Source: HRBIN16 sp049969495
Lineage (GTDB): Bacteria > Armatimonadota > HRBIN16
Direction: 5' to 3'
Assembly: GCA_049969495.1 (NCBI GenBank)
Contig: JBMFOT010000057.1
Span: forward strand, 1-22,027
Length of the DNA: 22,027 bases
Part shown: piece by piece, positions 14,094-21,804 of the stretch
Position numbering within the stretch: position 1 is the first letter of the stretch
Layout: every line of letters begins with the position of its first letter
Program-made: the position numbers and the translations under genes
The notes under the pieces: generated by a model
What the model was told of the DNA's origin: nothing
The model's input: the letters and a program-made list of their open reading frames with translations, nothing else
The model's database searches: none

Positions 14094-14169
14094 TGGAGCC
14101 GACGAGGGGACTCGAACCCCTAACCTGCGGTTTACAAGACCGCTGCTCTGCCTGTTGAGCTACGTCGGC
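14094..14169 (-). tRNA. tRNA-Thr (anticodon UGU)
   Basis: Read on the minus strand, GCCGACG (14169-14163) pairs with CGTCGGC, followed by discriminator T and an encoded CCA (14096-14094). The D arm is GCTC/GAGC, the anticodon arm GCGGT-CTTGTAA-ACCGC with anticodon TGT, and the T arm AGGGG-TTCGAGT-CCCCT. Length is 76 bases with CCA. All four stems are intact. Confidence 0.97.
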
Positions 14170-14178
14170 CCTCTAGGG

Positions 14179-14207
14179 AATCTACCACAAGCTGGCGATT
14201 TCGTCAA
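14179..14207 (-). promoter_or_regulatory. Predicted promoter for tRNA-Thr
   Basis: On the minus strand TTGACG (14207-14202) and TAGATT (14184-14179) are 17 bases apart. Transcription would start about three bases before the mature tRNA 5' end. Confidence 0.6.
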
Positions 14208-14312
14208 GTTCACCCAGAGCAAGCGGGTTCTGGACACGCACATAGTAGGGCTTGCCTTCCAATCGTATTATACCACGCAGGAACTCGCCGTCCTTCTGCG
14301 AACTAAAATGGC

Positions 14313-17186
14313 ATGAAGCGTGCAAACCTGCTGTGGTTCACCGGGGCAATCGGTTTGATGCTGATAACCACGCTTGCCGGGGGACAACGTGCGGTTCAGA
14401 AAGATGTTCGCCGGTTTGTGCGGGTGTACGTTGCACCCTCTTCCGGTGAAGCGCTGGCAAAGGCAACCAAGCCGGGTTCGCGCATTGTGCTCAGCTTCGC
14501 CGGTGCGAAACCGGAATGGTTTTCCTCCCTCCGTCTGCTGGGTTTCTCCCTGTGGCAGTACGACACCGACCATCTCGCCAGCAACGAAGTATCCCCCGGG
14601 CAGTGGGACTGGACGACGGCAGAGGAGGTGTACGAGCAAGCCAAACGGGAGGGGTTTCTGTTCGCGCTGTTCCCACATCACGCCTTTCTGCCCAATTGGT
14701 ACATCGAGAAGGAGCGTCCCGCGCTGACCCGTTGCGTGGAGCACAACGAAGAGATACCTGCCATCTCGCCATGGGAGCCGCGTTTCGCCAGCTGGCTGGA
14801 CAGGCAGTGGGCGGCTCTGGATAAGCAGTTCGGCGGGGCAACGCCGCGAATAGATGCGCTGGTGCTGGGCGTTCACGGCGATTACGGTGAGGCGGGGCTG
14901 TTTTCAGGGGCGAGGATGGCGTCGCCAGAACAGCGTGAGGACTGGGAACGCCGCTTCGGTAAGGCGCATAATCACAGGGGCTTCTGGTGTGGCGATGAGC
15001 AGGCGCGCCTCAGCTTCCGCCGGGCGATGCTGCGCAAATACGGCGACCTAAACGCGCTGAACAAGGCGTGGGGCACGCAGTTTACAAAGGAAGAAGAGAT
15101 TCGGTATCCCCGTTCCCCCGCCGAAGGCAGGCGGTGGTGGCTGGACTTCGTGCGCTGGTATCGCAACGGCGTGACCTACTTCGCCAGTGTGGTCTGTCGC
15201 CTGTCGCAACGGTACTTCCCTCGCACGCTGCGTATTCTACCCGTTGGCTTTCCCTGCGAGGATGTGCGCTACGGAGCAGACATCTCTGCGCTGGTGAAGA
15301 TGGCTGCGCGTTATGGGGTGGCTGTGCGCTCTACCCACGCCGGTTATCTGCCTCTTGCCGAGAACGAGAGCTTCTTGCTGGCGCGAATCGCCTCTGCCTG
15401 TCGTTTCTATGGCGTGCCTCTGTGGTTGGAGACGCCCGGCACACTGAACGCGCAGCGTCAGACGGAAGCCCTCTTTGAAGCCGTCGCGCAGGGAGCTTCC
15501 GGCTTCTTTGACTGGGCGGTGAACCCGACTGCGAACGAGCCGGTCTACGAGCAACATCTGCGCTACCTCACCGTGGGGCAACCGGTGGTGGATGTGGCGA
15601 TGTTCTTCCCGTCTACAGCGATGCAGCTGGCGGATGTGGGGGAGGCTCCCACCATGCGCACGGGTTGTGCGCAAGCGCGTGACCTGTTCGCCTTCGACAT
15701 CGTGGATGAACGGATGATCCAGGACGGTGCGCTGGACCGGTACCGCCTGCTGGTGTTCTGGGAGGGCACGGTGATAGAACAGGATGTGCTGGATAAGATC
15801 GTGGAGTGGGTGCAGGCGGGCGGCGTGGTGGTCGCTTACGACTTCGGCAAGGTAACCAGTGTAGAGGGTGACGGTGCCGCCTGGCGCACACTGTTCGGCT
15901 ACGCGGGCAAACTGCAGATTCTGAAGCCTGTGTTCAAAGGGGACGTGCCTGCCGGAGGCTATACCTTGCGCATGGATGACCCCGCTACGGTGCAATTCCT
16001 GCAAGGCGAGTGGTCGCGACCGGAAAAGGAAGGCGGGCGCGCATGGCGATGGACGGGCACGGACGCCCAAATAGGACTGTTGCTCAAACCCGGACAGACA
16101 TACAGCCTCACCATTCGCGCGGTTGTGCCGGACGAAACCGCGCCTGTACGCTACGAGGTGCGCCTTGGGCAAAACCTTCTCGGTTATCTGGACAGCCCGG
16201 GTGAGACGGTGTACAAGTTCGTCGTCCCCGGCGAATGGGTCAAAGCGGACAGCACGCCTCCGCTGAGCATTCGTGCGGTATCGCAGGGAGGGGAAAAGCG
16301 GGCAAGAGGTGTGCGCATCGCGGAAGTGAAGCTGATCGCCCTGGATAGTGCGGAGCCTCCGCTGGACGCTGCGCCGACCGGGCGCTATATTTACCAGATC
16401 GACCAGCAAACGCTATCCACGCGTTGGTCTCAGCGTCTGGGCAAGGGATTGTGTGTGTTCGTGCCGGTGCGGCGTGCACAGGATGGCATCTCCGCCTATA
16501 TTGAGGTGCTACGCCGGCTGGTGTACCACCTCTCAGATTTCTCCTCCTATCGCAATGCGCCGCCGGTGGATGATGTGGCGGATGGTGTTTTCACCGCCTT
16601 GCTGACCGACCGAATCCTTTTCTACAACAGCACAGAGCAATCGGTGACACGCGAACTGCGCCTTAACAGGGAGATGTTCAGCGCATACCTGCAGGTGCAA
16701 AACCCGCCGGCATCGCCCGTTCGCGTACAGATTCCTGCAAAGGGCATTGCGGTAGTGCCTTTCGGTGAGCAGCCGAAGGAACTGCTGCTGCAGTGCGAGG
16801 GGTTCACCGACTTGCGCGGGCAGAAGCGGCTTGCTCAGCCCGATTGCAGCCCCGGCACAGGCGAAACCGGTGTCCGACTGTCTGCGGGCAAATCCATTCG
16901 TACCCGCTTCCCTGTCGAAACGCCCGGCAGGTATACGCTCTTCGTGCGGTGCATCGAGAAAGGCAGTCTGGTTGCTCCGCGTGTAGTGATAGACGGTAAG
17001 CCGCTGCAGATAGACGAAGATTCATCACCGGAGGGGCTGGATGTATTGCGTACCGTGGCGGTGTCGCTGGCAAAGGGCATGCATATTCTGGAAATAGAGG
17101 CTCCCAAGAACACTGCCTGCACCGCCGACTTCGTGATACTCACGAACGATGTGAGTATACGTGGATACCGTTTTGGGAGGAGGTAA
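14313..17186 (+). CDS. Large exported GH-A type glycoside hydrolase (beta-galactosidase/GH42-like) with amidotransferase-like and C-terminal sugar-binding-like domains
   Basis: The 957-residue protein begins with a signal peptide, MKRANLLWFTGAIGLMLITT. A TIM-barrel part spans about residues 50-400: SLWQYDTDHLASNEVSPGQW is reminiscent of GH42 entry segments. LRKYGDLNALNKAWGTQF (about 242-259) is the helix commonly seen in GH42-like enzymes. Candidate catalytic acids are Glu193 in VHGDYGEAGLF and Glu373 in LWLETPGT; their spacing of 180 residues is close to that in GH42. Residues about 420-540 look like the class I amidotransferase-like domain used for trimerisation in GH42 (VDVAMFFPS, YRLLVFWEGTVIEQDVLDK). 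Later segments are beta-rich, and the last 100 residues resemble a carbohydrate-binding module. The acid/base motif differs from the usual NEY. No good ribosome binding site precedes the ATG, so the start is less certain. Confidence 0.75.
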   Translation: MKRANLLWFTGAIGLMLITTLAGGQRAVQKDVRRFVRVYVAPSSGEALAKATKPGSRIVLSFAGAKPEWFSSLRLLGFSLWQYDTDHLASNEVSPGQWDWTTAEEVYEQAKREGFLFALFPHHAFLPNWYIEKERPALTRCVEHNEEIPAISPWEPRFASWLDRQWAALDKQFGGATPRIDALVLGVHGDYGEAGLFSGARMASPEQREDWERRFGKAHNHRGFWCGDEQARLSFRRAMLRKYGDLNALNKAWGTQFTKEEEIRYPRSPAEGRRWWLDFVRWYRNGVTYFASVVCRLSQRYFPRTLRILPVGFPCEDVRYGADISALVKMAARYGVAVRSTHAGYLPLAENESFLLARIASACRFYGVPLWLETPGTLNAQRQTEALFEAVAQGASGFFDWAVNPTANEPVYEQHLRYLTVGQPVVDVAMFFPSTAMQLADVGEAPTMRTGCAQARDLFAFDIVDERMIQDGALDRYRLLVFWEGTVIEQDVLDKIVEWVQAGGVVVAYDFGKVTSVEGDGAAWRTLFGYAGKLQILKPVFKGDVPAGGYTLRMDDPATVQFLQGEWSRPEKEGGRAWRWTGTDAQIGLLLKPGQTYSLTIRAVVPDETAPVRYEVRLGQNLLGYLDSPGETVYKFVVPGEWVKADSTPPLSIRAVSQGGEKRARGVRIAEVKLIALDSAEPPLDAAPTGRYIYQIDQQTLSTRWSQRLGKGLCVFVPVRRAQDGISAYIEVLRRLVYHLSDFSSYRNAPPVDDVADGVFTALLTDRILFYNSTEQSVTRELRLNREMFSAYLQVQNPPASPVRVQIPAKGIAVVPFGEQPKELLLQCEGFTDLRGQKRLAQPDCSPGTGETGVRLSAGKSIRTRFPVETPGRYTLFVRCIEKGSLVAPRVVIDGKPLQIDEDSSPEGLDVLRTVAVSLAKGMHILEIEAPKNTACTADFVILTNDVSIRGYRFGRR

Positions 17187-17191
17187 ATGTC

Positions 17192-17329
17192 ATGAACACC
17201 TGCATACGGCAGTTCGTGCTGGGTACACCGCAGATCACTGTCGAACGCGGCGCAGCAACCACGCTGGGCGCGGTGATGCTTTTGCCCTTCGAGAGTAGCC
17301 TGTTTCGCTGTCCAGAGGGACCTCGTTAA
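17192..17329 (+). CDS. Possible 45-residue protein after the glycosidase gene
   Basis: An ATG five bases after the glycosidase stop, with GGAGGAGGT upstream, opens MNTCIRQFVLGTPQITVERG, followed by AATTLGAVMLLPFESSLFRC and PEGPR, and ends with TAA. The strong ribosome binding site and close spacing suggest it is translated as part of the operon. I recognise no family; it may be the stump of a longer gene cut by a rearrangement. It ends 11 bases before the end of the convergent nikR. Confidence 0.4.
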   Translation: MNTCIRQFVLGTPQITVERGAATTLGAVMLLPFESSLFRCPEGPR

Positions 17330-17340
17330 TCAAGGCATCT

Positions 17341-17760
17341 TCACACAAGTGACTTGCCGGTTGTCGTACACACCAGTTTGCCATGTTTGACCCCCTTCAT
17401 GCTGATAAGTTGGTCCGCAATGGCTCGAACCTGCGCGGCGGAGCCGCGTACCACCACCACTTCCATGCAGTTGTGCTCGTCCAGATGCACATGGGTGGTG
17501 CACACCACCGCATCCAAAGCCTGATGTTGTAGTTGGGTTATCTTACGCGAAACTTCCCGCGCTTCGTGGTTATACACGATGGTTACCGTACCGACCACCT
17601 CGCCCGTGTCGCTTTCCCATTCGCTCTCCACGAGCGCGTCACGCATCAGGTCGCGCAGCGCCTCCGACCGATTGGGATACCCCTTGCGTTCAATCAGACG
17701 GTCGAAGGCGTCCACCAGTTCTGCGGGTATGGAGACTCCAAACCGTTTCAGTTTCGCCAT
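17341..17760 (-). CDS. nikR: Nickel-responsive transcriptional regulator NikR
   Basis: The 139-residue protein has the two-domain layout of NikR. The N-terminal ribbon-helix-helix is residues 1-45, with KRFGVSIPAELVDAFDRLIE and NRSEALRDLMRDAL. The C-terminal ACT-like metal-binding domain has TVTIVYNHE, and the high-affinity nickel ligands of E. coli NikR are all conserved at a fixed offset of three: His79, His90, His92 and Cys98 (in TTHVHLDEHNCMEVVVVRG). It should act as a cytoplasmic tetramer that binds operator DNA when loaded with nickel. No nickel transporter, urease or hydrogenase gene is in the window, so its targets lie elsewhere. It has its own promoter. Confidence 0.95.
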   Translation of the reverse strand: MAKLKRFGVSIPAELVDAFDRLIERKGYPNRSEALRDLMRDALVESEWESDTGEVVGTVTIVYNHEAREVSRKITQLQHQALDAVVCTTHVHLDEHNCMEVVVVRGSAAQVRAIADQLISMKGVKHGKLVCTTTGKSLV

Positions 17761-17780
17761 CGCGTAACACCTTTGCGCTT

Positions 17781-17809
17781 ATTGTAGACGATATCGGTGC
17801 TGACGTCAA
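17781..17809 (-). promoter_or_regulatory. Predicted promoter for nikR
   Basis: On the minus strand TTGACG (17809-17804) and TACAAT (17786-17781) are 17 bases apart, close to the sigma-70 consensus. The leader is about 13 bases. I see no GTATGA-N16-TCATAC-type NikR operator overlapping it. Confidence 0.7.
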
Positions 17810-17840
17810 CTGGAGCCAGTCGTTCGTTGAACTCACCGAT

Positions 17841-17870
17841 TTGCTCCCGCAGAGCCAGCCGTGTTATACT
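17841..17870 (+). promoter_or_regulatory. Predicted promoter for the GHL10 gene
   Basis: TTGCTC (17841-17846) and TATACT (17865-17870) are 18 bases apart. The start site near 17877 lies after the first in-frame start candidate at 17841, which supports the downstream ATG at 17901. Confidence 0.6.
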
Positions 17871-17900
17871 GTCTCCAAAGGGAGTAGCAGGAGAGACGTT

Positions 17901-19340
17901 ATGATGCGGCGTGTGCAGGCACCTCCTTCTGTAGAGCGTGAATATCGTGGAATATGGGTGGCTACCGTTGCCAACATCGACTGGCCCTCTAAACCGGGGC
18001 TCTCTTCCGATGTGCAGAAAGCGGAGCTGATAGCTATCATGGATAAAGCGGCGGAGCTGAAATTCAATCTCATCGTGCTGCAGGTCCGCCCGGCGTGTTC
18101 GGTGCTGTACGATTCAAAGATCGAGCCATGGTCCGAGGTGCTCAGCGGCACGATGGGCGAACCGCCGGAACCCTACTATGACCCCCTCGCTTTCGCTGTG
18201 GAAGAGGCGCACAAACGAGGCATGGAGCTCCACGCGTGGTTCAATCCCTATCGAGCAAGACACCCTTCCGAGAAGTCGGAGATACACCCCCAGCACATCA
18301 GCAAGCGACGTCCCGATCTGGTGAAGCAGTACGGGCGATACCTCTGGCTGGACCCGGGCGAACCCGATGTGATGGAGCATTCGCTTGCGGTGATGCTGGA
18401 AGTGATCGCTCGCTACGATGTGGACGGCGTGCACATCGACGACTATTTCTACCCATACAAGGAACGCGACGAGAAGGGCAACCTGCTGGACTTCCCCGAC
18501 GAACCCAGCTGGCAACGTTACCGACGCTCCGGCGGCAAACTGAGCCGGGATGACTGGCGCAGGCAGAATGTAGACCGCTTTGTGGAAAGGGTTTACCGCG
18601 AAATCAAGGGCACCAGGCGCTGGGTGAAGTTCGGTATCAGCCCGTTCGGATTGTGGCGACCGGGCTACCCACCGCAGGCACGCGGCTTCGATGCCTATTC
18701 GGAACTCTACGCCGACTCGCGCAAGTGGCTGCTGGAAGGCTGGTGTGACTATTACGTGCCACAGCTGTATTTCAAGATAGACCATCCGAACCTCAGCTTC
18801 CCTGTGATGCTCAGGTGGTGGGTAGAGCAGAACAAACAGGGCAGGCATGTTCTGGCGGGCAATTTCACCAACAAGGTGGCGGATGGTAGCAACAGCGCGT
18901 GGGATGCACAGCAAATCGCCGAGCAGATACGCCTGACGCGCAAGCAGGTGGGTGCAGCAGGCAACGTTCACTTCAGCGCACGGGCGTTCATGCAGGATAG
19001 AGGGGGCATCTGCAGGCTGATTCGCGAACTGCACGCGCAACCTGCACTGGTACCTCCGTCGCCCTGGCTCAGCCGTTCCAAACCGCACACGCCGACGGTG
19101 CAGGCTACCCGTCTTGTCGATGGAGCAATCCAGCTCCAGTGGAAGGCTCAGGGAAGGCATCCTGTCGCCTGGTGGGTGGTTGCCTATCACAACAACGGCG
19201 AATGGACGGTGCAGGTCTTGCCCGCGCACAGCGAGGGATACACCCTGCCTCCGGCGGCAAACCTTGCCTTTGTCAGCATGGTAGACCGCTACGGCAACCA
19301 GAGCGACTGGGCTCCGGCAGAGGTGGTGAACTTATCCTGA
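17901..19340 (+). CDS. Glycosyl hydrolase-like family 10 protein (GHL10/DUF187, YngK-like)
   Basis: The 479-residue protein matches the GHL10 (PF02638-type) barrel. EYRGIWVATVANIDWPSKPG is the family opening, then LKFNLIVLQVRPACSVLYDS, GMELHAWFNPYRA, and YDVDGVHIDDYFYPY with the paired Asp at the likely active site (about residues 174-184). KFGISPFGLWRPG and CDYYVPQLYF follow. Residues about 410-479 look like a fibronectin type III-like domain. The family is thought to act on glycans of the envelope. Unusually there is no signal peptide. The ATG at 17901 has AGGAGAG nearby and sits just after the promoter. The last nine bases overlap the end of the convergent glycosyltransferase gene. Confidence 0.85.
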   Translation: MMRRVQAPPSVEREYRGIWVATVANIDWPSKPGLSSDVQKAELIAIMDKAAELKFNLIVLQVRPACSVLYDSKIEPWSEVLSGTMGEPPEPYYDPLAFAVEEAHKRGMELHAWFNPYRARHPSEKSEIHPQHISKRRPDLVKQYGRYLWLDPGEPDVMEHSLAVMLEVIARYDVDGVHIDDYFYPYKERDEKGNLLDFPDEPSWQRYRRSGGKLSRDDWRRQNVDRFVERVYREIKGTRRWVKFGISPFGLWRPGYPPQARGFDAYSELYADSRKWLLEGWCDYYVPQLYFKIDHPNLSFPVMLRWWVEQNKQGRHVLAGNFTNKVADGSNSAWDAQQIAEQIRLTRKQVGAAGNVHFSARAFMQDRGGICRLIRELHAQPALVPPSPWLSRSKPHTPTVQATRLVDGAIQLQWKAQGRHPVAWWVVAYHNNGEWTVQVLPAHSEGYTLPPAANLAFVSMVDRYGNQSDWAPAEVVNLS

Positions 19341-20459
19341 CATACCGCATTGCTGATACACCTCCAACGTCCGTCTCGCCGACTCCTTCCACGAGAAGCG
19401 GGCGGCTTGCCGGAAGCCGCGCTGGCGCATTTGCTGACGAACCCACTCGTTGGTCAGCACCGTGTGCAGAGCCTGTGCCCACACCACGGGGTCGTTTGGG
19501 GACAGGAGCATTCCCGCCTCGCCGACCACTTCGCGCATCACCGGGATGTCGCTCGCCAGCACGGGACAACCGCACTGCATTGCCTCTAACGGCGGTAAGC
19601 CGAAGCCCTCGTACAGACTGGGATACATCAGCGCATCAGAGGCGGAGTAAAAAACAGGCAGATGCTCATCGGGCACATAACCGGTGAGGACGGTGCGCTC
19701 CTGCACCCTCCACCGAACGATAGACCTCTGCAGCTCTTCCATTCCCCACCCCGTTTTGCCCACAATCACCAGACGGTGCGGCAGATTGCCTGGCAGTACC
19801 GCCTGCGCGAACGCCTGCACCGCCAGAGGAAGGTTCTTTCTCGGTTGCAACACCCCCACCATCAACACGAAAGGCGTTTGCAGACCGTAGTGCTCGCGCA
19901 GGGCTTGCTCTGCCGTTGCATACTCTACCGGTTGCATCCGCTCGTCCGCCGCGTTGGGTATCGCCACCACCTTCTGCTCGGGCAGGCGATACACGCGCAG
20001 AATATCTCGCCGGCTGCTTTCGGAGACGGTGATCACCCGCGCGGCGCGACGCATAGACGGCGGCACGGTGAGGTTCAACAGCAGGCGGTGCTTCAGCGGG
20101 AAGCAGTGGGGCATCAGGCGGAAGGAGATGTCGTGCACAGTGGTCACCACCGGCATCTTCAGGCGGGCGGGCACGGTATACTGCACGTGCGCCACGTCTG
20201 CGCCGTCCGCATTCGCCGCGTCGGGGAACAGTTTCCAGCTCCACCAACGCAGGTTGCGGGCGGGGAGAACCCGTTGCCTCAAACGGTCATCTTTGGGCAG
20301 GAGGATCTCGCTAATCGGTGTGTGCGTATACAACAGGATTTCGTGTTCATGCTCCAGCGCGCACAGCCCCCGCACCAGCCCCAGCCAGTAGGTGCGGTCG
20401 CCCGTATACGCTCCGGTGAGGCATCGGGCGTCAATCGCGATGCGCATCGGCGAACTCAT
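19332..20459 (-). CDS. Glycosyltransferase family 4 (GT-B fold)
   Basis: The 375-residue cytoplasmic enzyme has a GT-B fold. The N-terminal domain opens with MRIAIDARCLTGAYTGDRTY and has VVTTVHDISFRLMPHCFP and ARVITVSESSRRDILRVY. The C-terminal nucleotide-sugar domain has FVLMVGVLQPRKNLPLAVQA, RLVIVGKTGWG and VLTGYVPDEHLPVFYSASDA. It also has the EX7E motif in YPSLYEGFGLPPLEAMQCG. The family transfers a sugar from a nucleotide donor to a growing glycan; donor and acceptor are not evident. The ATG at 20459 is preceded by GGGGAA. The gene overlaps the upstream ppx-like gene by 29 bases, so the two are translationally coupled. Confidence 0.92.
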   Translation of the reverse strand: MSSPMRIAIDARCLTGAYTGDRTYWLGLVRGLCALEHEHEILLYTHTPISEILLPKDDRLRQRVLPARNLRWWSWKLFPDAANADGADVAHVQYTVPARLKMPVVTTVHDISFRLMPHCFPLKHRLLLNLTVPPSMRRAARVITVSESSRRDILRVYRLPEQKVVAIPNAADERMQPVEYATAEQALREHYGLQTPFVLMVGVLQPRKNLPLAVQAFAQAVLPGNLPHRLVIVGKTGWGMEELQRSIVRWRVQERTVLTGYVPDEHLPVFYSASDALMYPSLYEGFGLPPLEAMQCGCPVLASDIPVMREVVGEAGMLLSPNDPVVWAQALHTVLTNEWVRQQMRQRGFRQAARFSWKESARRTLEVYQQCGMSG

Positions 20460-21354
20460 AGATGATTCCCCAGCGAAGTCCTCTCATGCTGACCGCAATC
20501 GCTGCGGCGTGCAGGCACTGCATGGTGGTTAGAGCGATCAGTGCGCCTGCATGGAGCACCGGGGCGCGTTCCGGCTCGATGCCGGGCAACCTCCGGCGTT
20601 CCGCCAGGGGCAGGGCGCATAGCCGGTCCGCCAGCGATTGCATCTCCGCCAGCGTTAATGTGGCTCCATGCACACGCTCGGGGCGGTATTCGGGGGAACC
20701 TGCATGAAGCGACGCCAGGTTCACAAAAGTTCCCCCTACGCCGACGAGGTATTCGCTTGCGCCAAGTGGTCTCTCATTGCGCAGGTGCTGTTTCACCGTC
20801 TCCTGCAGGGCGCGAATCTCTTCGGCAATGGGCGGGTCGGAGTGCAAGTGCGCTTCGGTCAAACGCACCGCGCCGATGGGGTAGCTGCGACTGGTTTCCA
20901 ACACACCTGCGCAGCCGCGGCTCACCTCGGTGCTGCCTCCGCCCACGTCCAGCATGGTCAGACGGTCCGACCTCTGCGCAAACAGCGGGTCTTTTGCCAC
21001 GCTGAGGTAGCTCAGGTACGCCTCCCGTTCCCCCGAAATGACCTCTATCGGCAGACCCATCGCCTCGCTCGCCTGCAGGAACTCGGGGGCGTTTTGCGCC
21101 TTGCGCAGCACCTCCGTGCCGACGGCGATGATAGTGTCCGCTTGAAGATGGCGGGCTTCCTCCAGCAGGCTGCGCAGGGCATGGAGCGAGCGATACATTG
21201 GCTCTTGGGAGAGCCTTCCGGTGGCGTTCAAGCCTTCCCCCAACCGCGTGATGTGGCTGCGCTCGCACAGGGGGCGTATCTCTCCACCCTGCACCTCGGC
21301 GACCGTCAGCAGGATGGAGTTTGTACCGATGTCGATGGCGGCAACCCTGGGCAT
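20431..21354 (-). CDS. Exopolyphosphatase / pppGpp phosphohydrolase family protein, short form
   Basis: The 307-residue protein belongs to the Ppx/GppA branch of the actin-like ATPase fold. RVAAIDIGTNSILLTVAEV is phosphate-binding loop 1. ITRLGEGLNATGRLS and VGTEVLRKAQNAPEFL follow, as does IEVISGEREAYLSYLSV with the catalytic Glu. TMLDVGGGSTEVSRG is loop 2. The length fits the short two-domain form without the C-terminal HD-like domain of E. coli Ppx. It should remove phosphate from polyphosphate or pppGpp in the cytoplasm; which one cannot be decided here. No clear Shine-Dalgarno precedes the ATG, but a good promoter does. It is the first gene of an operon with the glycosyltransferase. Confidence 0.9.
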   Translation of the reverse strand: MPRVAAIDIGTNSILLTVAEVQGGEIRPLCERSHITRLGEGLNATGRLSQEPMYRSLHALRSLLEEARHLQADTIIAVGTEVLRKAQNAPEFLQASEAMGLPIEVISGEREAYLSYLSVAKDPLFAQRSDRLTMLDVGGGSTEVSRGCAGVLETSRSYPIGAVRLTEAHLHSDPPIAEEIRALQETVKQHLRNERPLGASEYLVGVGGTFVNLASLHAGSPEYRPERVHGATLTLAEMQSLADRLCALPLAERRRLPGIEPERAPVLHAGALIALTTMQCLHAAAIAVSMRGLRWGIIYEFADAHRD

Positions 21355-21387
21355 AGTCCGTTACGTCCATACGAGAACATGTAGCTT

Positions 21388-21416
21388 ATTGTATCGTATG
21401 ACAGATTCTCTATCAA
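21388..21416 (-). promoter_or_regulatory. Predicted promoter for the ppx-glycosyltransferase operon
   Basis: On the minus strand TTGATA (21416-21411) and TACAAT (21393-21388) are 17 bases apart, near consensus. The leader is about 25-30 bases. Confidence 0.7.
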
Positions 21417-21437
21417 GAGGCGCAAATGTCGTGTCTG

Positions 21438-21466
21438 TTCAAAGTGCGGACTTGATAGGGTAAAAT
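21438..21466 (+). promoter_or_regulatory. Possible promoter for the transposase remnant
   Basis: TTCAAA (21438-21443) and TAAAAT (21461-21466) are 17 bases apart, divergent from the ppx promoter and 37 bases before the ATG at 21503. Confidence 0.4.
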
Positions 21467-21502
21467 TATCGTACACCTACCCCCAAACAGGAGGGCAGCG
21501 CC

Positions 21503-21724
21503 ATGCAATTGCACTTTATCCTGCCAAACGTAGACCCAAACCACTTCCCCACACCCGAACACTGCCTATACTGCCAATCGGTAAACCTCATGCTGTTTGC
21601 CTGTGGGACACTCGCTACCAATGCGTGCGGTGATGTTGTCCCCTCCGCCTGTCTGCCTTCTACCCGTGCGAGCCAGGTTTCGAGGGCGGCGGCCAGGTGC
21701 CCTAACAAGGTGACGGCCCGCTGA
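21503..21724 (+). pseudogene. Decayed transposase start (zinc-ribbon type), frameshifted
   Basis: After AGGAGGG (21489-21495), an ATG at 21503 opens MQLHFILPNVDPNHFPTPEH and then CLYCQS, a zinc-knuckle CxxC as at the N-terminus of several transposases. After about base 21590 the frame loses sense. A different frame from 21601 reads LWDTRYQCVR, then a stop, then Cys-Cys, like the second half of the zinc ribbon. The first frame later gives ASQVSRAAARCP. This patchwork suggests a transposase gene with at least one frameshift and its 3' part deleted. The insertion sequence family is not certain, and no terminal inverted repeats were recognised. Confidence 0.5.
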
Positions 21725-21804
21725 TACGACGGCTCTGGCTAGCGGGCTTCCCTTACGATTTTTTGTGTTTTCTTTGTGTCCATTGTTTGCCCCCTTGTCA
21801 TTGA

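Noticed and set aside
17761..17840. NikR autoregulatory operator in front of nikR
   Set aside because: No GTATGA-N16-TCATAC-like dyad was found; only a short GACGTC palindrome overlaps the -35.
18114..19229. Minus-strand frame of 371 codons within the GHL10 gene
   Set aside because: Antisense to a recognised family with intact motifs; no ribosome binding site or domain seen.
21736..21780. 14-residue frame MDTKKTQKIVREAR after hsdR on the minus strand
   Set aside because: Too short, weak ribosome binding site, and the A-rich sequence resembles common intergenic sequence.
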